DNA from: VRUE01 sp963718775 | GTDB taxonomy: Bacteria; Actinomycetota; Thermoleophilia; Solirubrobacterales; 70-9 | Direction: 5' to 3' | NCBI GenBank assembly: GCA_963718775.1 | Contig: OY970377.1 | Span: forward strand, 2,666,001-2,730,000 | DNA length: 64,000 nt | Shown here: positions 61,231 through 64,000 of the stretch, piece after piece | Position numbering within the stretch: the stretch's first letter is position 1 | Layout: the number at the start of each line of letters is the position of its first letter | The notes under the pieces: generated by a model | The model's database searches: none | Told to the model about the DNA's origin: nothing | Seen by the model: the letters and a program-made list of their open reading frames with translations, nothing else | Position numbers and translations under genes: made by a program

Positions 61231-63144
61231 TCAAGCGTCCTCGCGGACACCGCCCATCTCGCTGAAGACCGCGGTCGACGCCGCCGTCTTCGCGCTGCTC
61301 GTCGGCGATCACGTGGGAGACCGCGTTGATCAGCGCCAGGTGGGTGAAGGCCTGGGGGAAGTTGCCGAGGTGGCGGCCGCTCGGCGCGTCGAGCTCCTCG
61401 GCGTAGAGGTCGAGCCAGCCGGCCGACTCGAGCAGCCGCTCGCAGAGCGCCCGCGCCCGCGCCGCCTCGCCGATCTCCGAGAGCGCCGAGACGAGCCAGA
61501 AGGAGCAGATCAGGAAGGTGCCCTCCTCGCCGCTGCAGGCCGTCGTCGGTCTCCTCGACCTTGTAGCGCAGGACGAGGCCGTGCTCGGTCAGCTCGTCGG
61601 CGATCGCCTCGACCGTGGCGCGCACGCGCGGGTCGTCGGGCGGCAGGAAGCGCAGCAGCGGGATCAGCAGGGTCGAGGCGTCGAGGGCGTCGGTCTCGTA
61701 GTGCTGGCGGAAGACGCCGTCGCGGACGCCGCGCTCGAGGATCTCCTCGCGGATCTCGTCGGCGGTCCGCTGCCCACTCCTCGGCGACGTCGTCGAAGCC
61801 GATGCTGCGGGCGAGGCGGGCGCCGCGGTCGACCGCGACCCAGATCATCAGCTTCGAGGAGACGTAGTGCTGCGGCTCGCCGCGCGACTCCCAGATCCCC
61901 TGGTCGGGGTGGGGCCAGGCGTCGATCGCCGCTTCGACCTGGTGGCGGATCAGCTGGCGGTCGGCCGGCGTGCCGCGTGCCGCGCAGCGCCTTTTCGTGC
62001 AGGTAGATCGAGTCGAGCAGCGCGCCCCAGACGTCGTTCTGGCGCTGGTCGAAGGCGCCGTTGCCGATCCGCACCGGCCGCGCGCCGCCGTAGCCGCTCG
62101 AGGTGGTCGAGCGTGCTCTCGGTCAGCTCCTTCTCGCCGCCGATCCCGTACATGATCTGCAGCTCGGGGTCCTCGCGGCAGACGCCGACGATGAAGCGCA
62201 TGAAGTCGCGCGCCTCCTGGTCGAAGCCGAGCGTGTGCAGCGCCCAGAGGCTGAAGGTCGAGTCGCGGATCCAGCTGTAGCGGTAGTCCCAGTTGCGTTC
62301 GCCGCCCGGCGTCTCCGGCAGCGAGGTGGTCGGCGCGGCGAGCGATCGCGCCGGTCGGCGTGTAGGTGAGCCCCTTGAGGACCAGCGCCGAGCGCTGCAG
62401 GTGGATGCGCCAGGGGTGGTCGGGGAAGTCGCCGTCGCGCAGCCACTCGCGCCAGAACTCTTCGGTCGAGTCGAGCCGCTCCAGCGCCTCCGGGCGCGCT
62501 GCGCGGCCCGCCGAGGTCGCTGTCGCCCCAGGTGACCGCGCAGAAGCCGGTCTCGTCCTCGCGCAGCCGCAGCGTGCCGCGGGCGGCGCCGTCCTCGATC
62601 GAGAGCTCCATGTCGCTGGTCAGGCGCAGCTCGGTGCCGTCGCCGCCGCGGGCGATCGCTTCGCCGAGCTCGCCGCCGCTCCAGCTGGCGCGCCTCGGCG
62701 CCGTAGGCGAAGCGCGGCAGGCACTCCATCTCCATCTCGACCTCGCCGTCGATGCAGGTCATCGTGCGCAGCAGCGAGTGGTCGGACTCGTGTTCGGTCT
62801 CGGGCGCGGCCGCCGTCGCCGTCCTGCTCGACCCACTCGGCGATCGTCAGCGCGTCGTGGACGACGACCCAGCCGGTGTCGGTCACCCAGGTCGTCTCGA
62901 TCACCAGCGTGCCCGGCTCGTAGCGGCGGCTGATCGGCACGACGACGCCGCGCGGCGCCAGCTTGAAGTGGCCGGCGCCGCGGTCGAGCAGCGCGGCGAA
63001 GGCGCTCGGCGAGTCGAAGCGGGGCAGGCAGAGCCACTCGACCGCGCCGTCGTAGGAGACCAGGGCGCTGGTGTGGCAGTCGGAGAGGAAGCCGTAGCTG
63101 CCGATCGGCGGGAAGCGGTGGTTGCTCGCCCAAAGCGAGGCCAA
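61231..63144 (-). CDS. GH15 family glycoside hydrolase (frameshifted here)
   Basis: About 630-aa cytosolic enzyme of glycoside hydrolase family 15 (glucoamylase/trehalase-like group of actinobacteria), which releases glucose from alpha-glucans or trehalose. The N-terminus reads RFPPIGSYGFLSDCHTSALV and EWLCLPRFDSPSAFAALLDR; the (alpha/alpha)6 barrel shows GGERNWDYRYSWIRDSTF and ALHTLGFDQEARDFMRFIVG; the C-terminus reads ALINAVSHVIADEQ. The reading frame changes several times along the gene, and a single-base shift near 61280 is needed to reach the TGA at 61231. Start uncertain: TTG 63142-63144 is a guess, an upstream TTG at 63175 is possible. I regard the breaks as sequence errors. Divergent from the CtaG-like gene. 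Confidence 0.8.
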
Positions 63145-63199
63145 GCTAGCAGCGAACGCGGGCGGCAAGCTACGCAAACGGCGACGCTACGCTGGATTC

Positions 63200-64000
63200 G
63201 TGAGCCTGCCGTTCGCCCACGTCGCCGGCGCCTTCGTGCCGATCGAGGTCATCCCGATCACGATCGCGGGCGATCCTCTACTGGCACCGCGCGATGGTCC
63301 TCTCCTGGGACGGGCGCCCGGTGCCGCTCTGGCGCCAGCTCTGCTTCGGCGCCGGCCTGGCGACTGATCGCGATCGCCCTCTTCAGCCCGATCGGCCACA
63401 TCTCCGAGGAGCTGGTCATCGCCCACATGGGCGAGCACCTGCTGATCGGCGACATCGCCTCGCTGCTGCTCGTCCTCGGCCTGACCAACTCGCTGCTGCA
63501 GCCGATCCTCGCGATCCGCCTCTTCAACCGCCTCCAGGTCCTCGCCCACCCGGCCGTCGCCTTGCCGCTCTGGGCGCTCAACCTCTTCCTCTGGCACGTC
63601 CCGGCGCTCTACGAGGACGCCTACGGCGCGGCGCCGCTGCACGCGCTCGAGCACACCACCTTCCTCTTCTTCGGCTGCCTGATGTGGATGCCGGTCTTCG
63701 GCCCGCTGCCGAAGCCGCAGTGGTTCAGCGCCGGCTGGAAGGTCGGCTACGTGATCGCCGTCCGCTTCACCGGCGCGATCCTCGGCAACGTGCTGATGTG
63801 GTCGGGCTCGGTGCTCTACCCGATCTACGCGCCGGGCGAGCGCTACTGGGGCATCTCGGCGCTCGCCGACCAGAGCACCGCCGGGGTGATCATGATGATC
63901 GAGGGCACCTTCCTCGCCCTCGGCGTGCTCGCCTGGGTCTTCTTCGAGGTCGCCCGCGAAGGGACCGAAAAGCAGCGACCTGCTCGACCTCGCCCGCGAG
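63200..64000 (+). CDS. ctaG: CtaG-type cytochrome c oxidase assembly protein (partial, frameshifted here)
   Basis: Runs off the window end. Multi-pass membrane protein of the caa3/CtaG family, which helps assemble copper-containing cytochrome oxidase. Visible parts: ISEELVIAHMGEHLLIGD, LWALNLFLWHVPALYEDAYG, HALEHTTFLFFGCLMWMPVF and ADQSTAGVIMMIEGTFLALG, with several hydrophobic helices and His residues. GTG start at 63200 (MSLPFAHVAGAF). Frame breaks near 63270, 63360 and 63972 each need a one-base correction. Divergent from the GH15 gene with a gap of about 55 bp. Confidence 0.82.

Overview
The window is very GC-rich, uses GTG/TTG starts freely and carries compact, mostly co-directional operons. 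The gene mix points to Actinomycetota: a PptT-type phosphopantetheinyl transferase next to a PptH-like phosphoesterase, an LmbU-family regulator, an Rv1284-like beta-carbonic anhydrase, an MbtG-like N-oxygenase and a PucR regulator. The Cys-rich RTX-like protein and the helix-turn-helix protein types suggest Thermoleophilia/Solirubrobacterales, but this is only an inference.

Layout. (1) 1-4.1 kb: a histone-deacetylase-fold amidohydrolase, then a translationally coupled trio: small AroQ chorismate mutase, cytochrome P450 and MbtG-like flavin N-monooxygenase. (2) 4.2-10.4 kb: a quinoprotein-like lipoprotein behind a leaderless-type promoter, a structured intergenic element, beta-carbonic anhydrase, a D-2-hydroxyacid dehydrogenase, a TetR-alpha/beta hydrolase operon with tandem operator palindromes, and a PucR regulator. 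(3) 10.6-12.7 kb: LmbU-like regulator, PptH-like phosphoesterase and PptT-like transferase, closed by an intrinsic terminator. (4) 12.75-59.45 kb: one apparent operon of four cis-AT modular type I PKS genes, a methyltransferase, two tandem crotonyl-CoA carboxylase/reductases and an alpha/beta hydrolase. (5) 59.46-64 kb: RTX-like secreted protein, STAS protein, two small winged-helix proteins, a GH15 glycoside hydrolase and a partial CtaG-type membrane protein.

Assembly line as read: loading KSQ-AT-ACP; M1 KS-AT-DH-ER-KR-ACP; M2 and M3 KS-AT(malonyl)-DH-KR-ACP; then M4 KS-AT-DH-KR-ACP and M5 KS-AT(malonyl)-DH-KR-ACP on the second protein; M6 KS-AT-(dead DH)-KR-ACP on the third; M7 KS-AT-DH?-KR-ACP-TE on the fourth. 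By collinearity this predicts an octaketide with a C6-C13 conjugated tetraene, oxygens at C5 and C3 (C3 depends on DH7), and alkyl branches at C2, C4, C8 and C14. Non-malonyl AT signatures fall into three classes, which fits the two CCR genes that would make alkylmalonyl-CoA extenders.

Sequence quality matters here. Modules 1-3 (15.3-31.8 kb), CCR2, the 60.6-63.4 kb block and one site in the quinoprotein contain many single-base indels, mostly insertions. In the PKS and CCR2 they sit in blocks that are near-repeats of one another, so I read them as consensus errors rather than gene decay. Genes there are annotated across the frameshifts.
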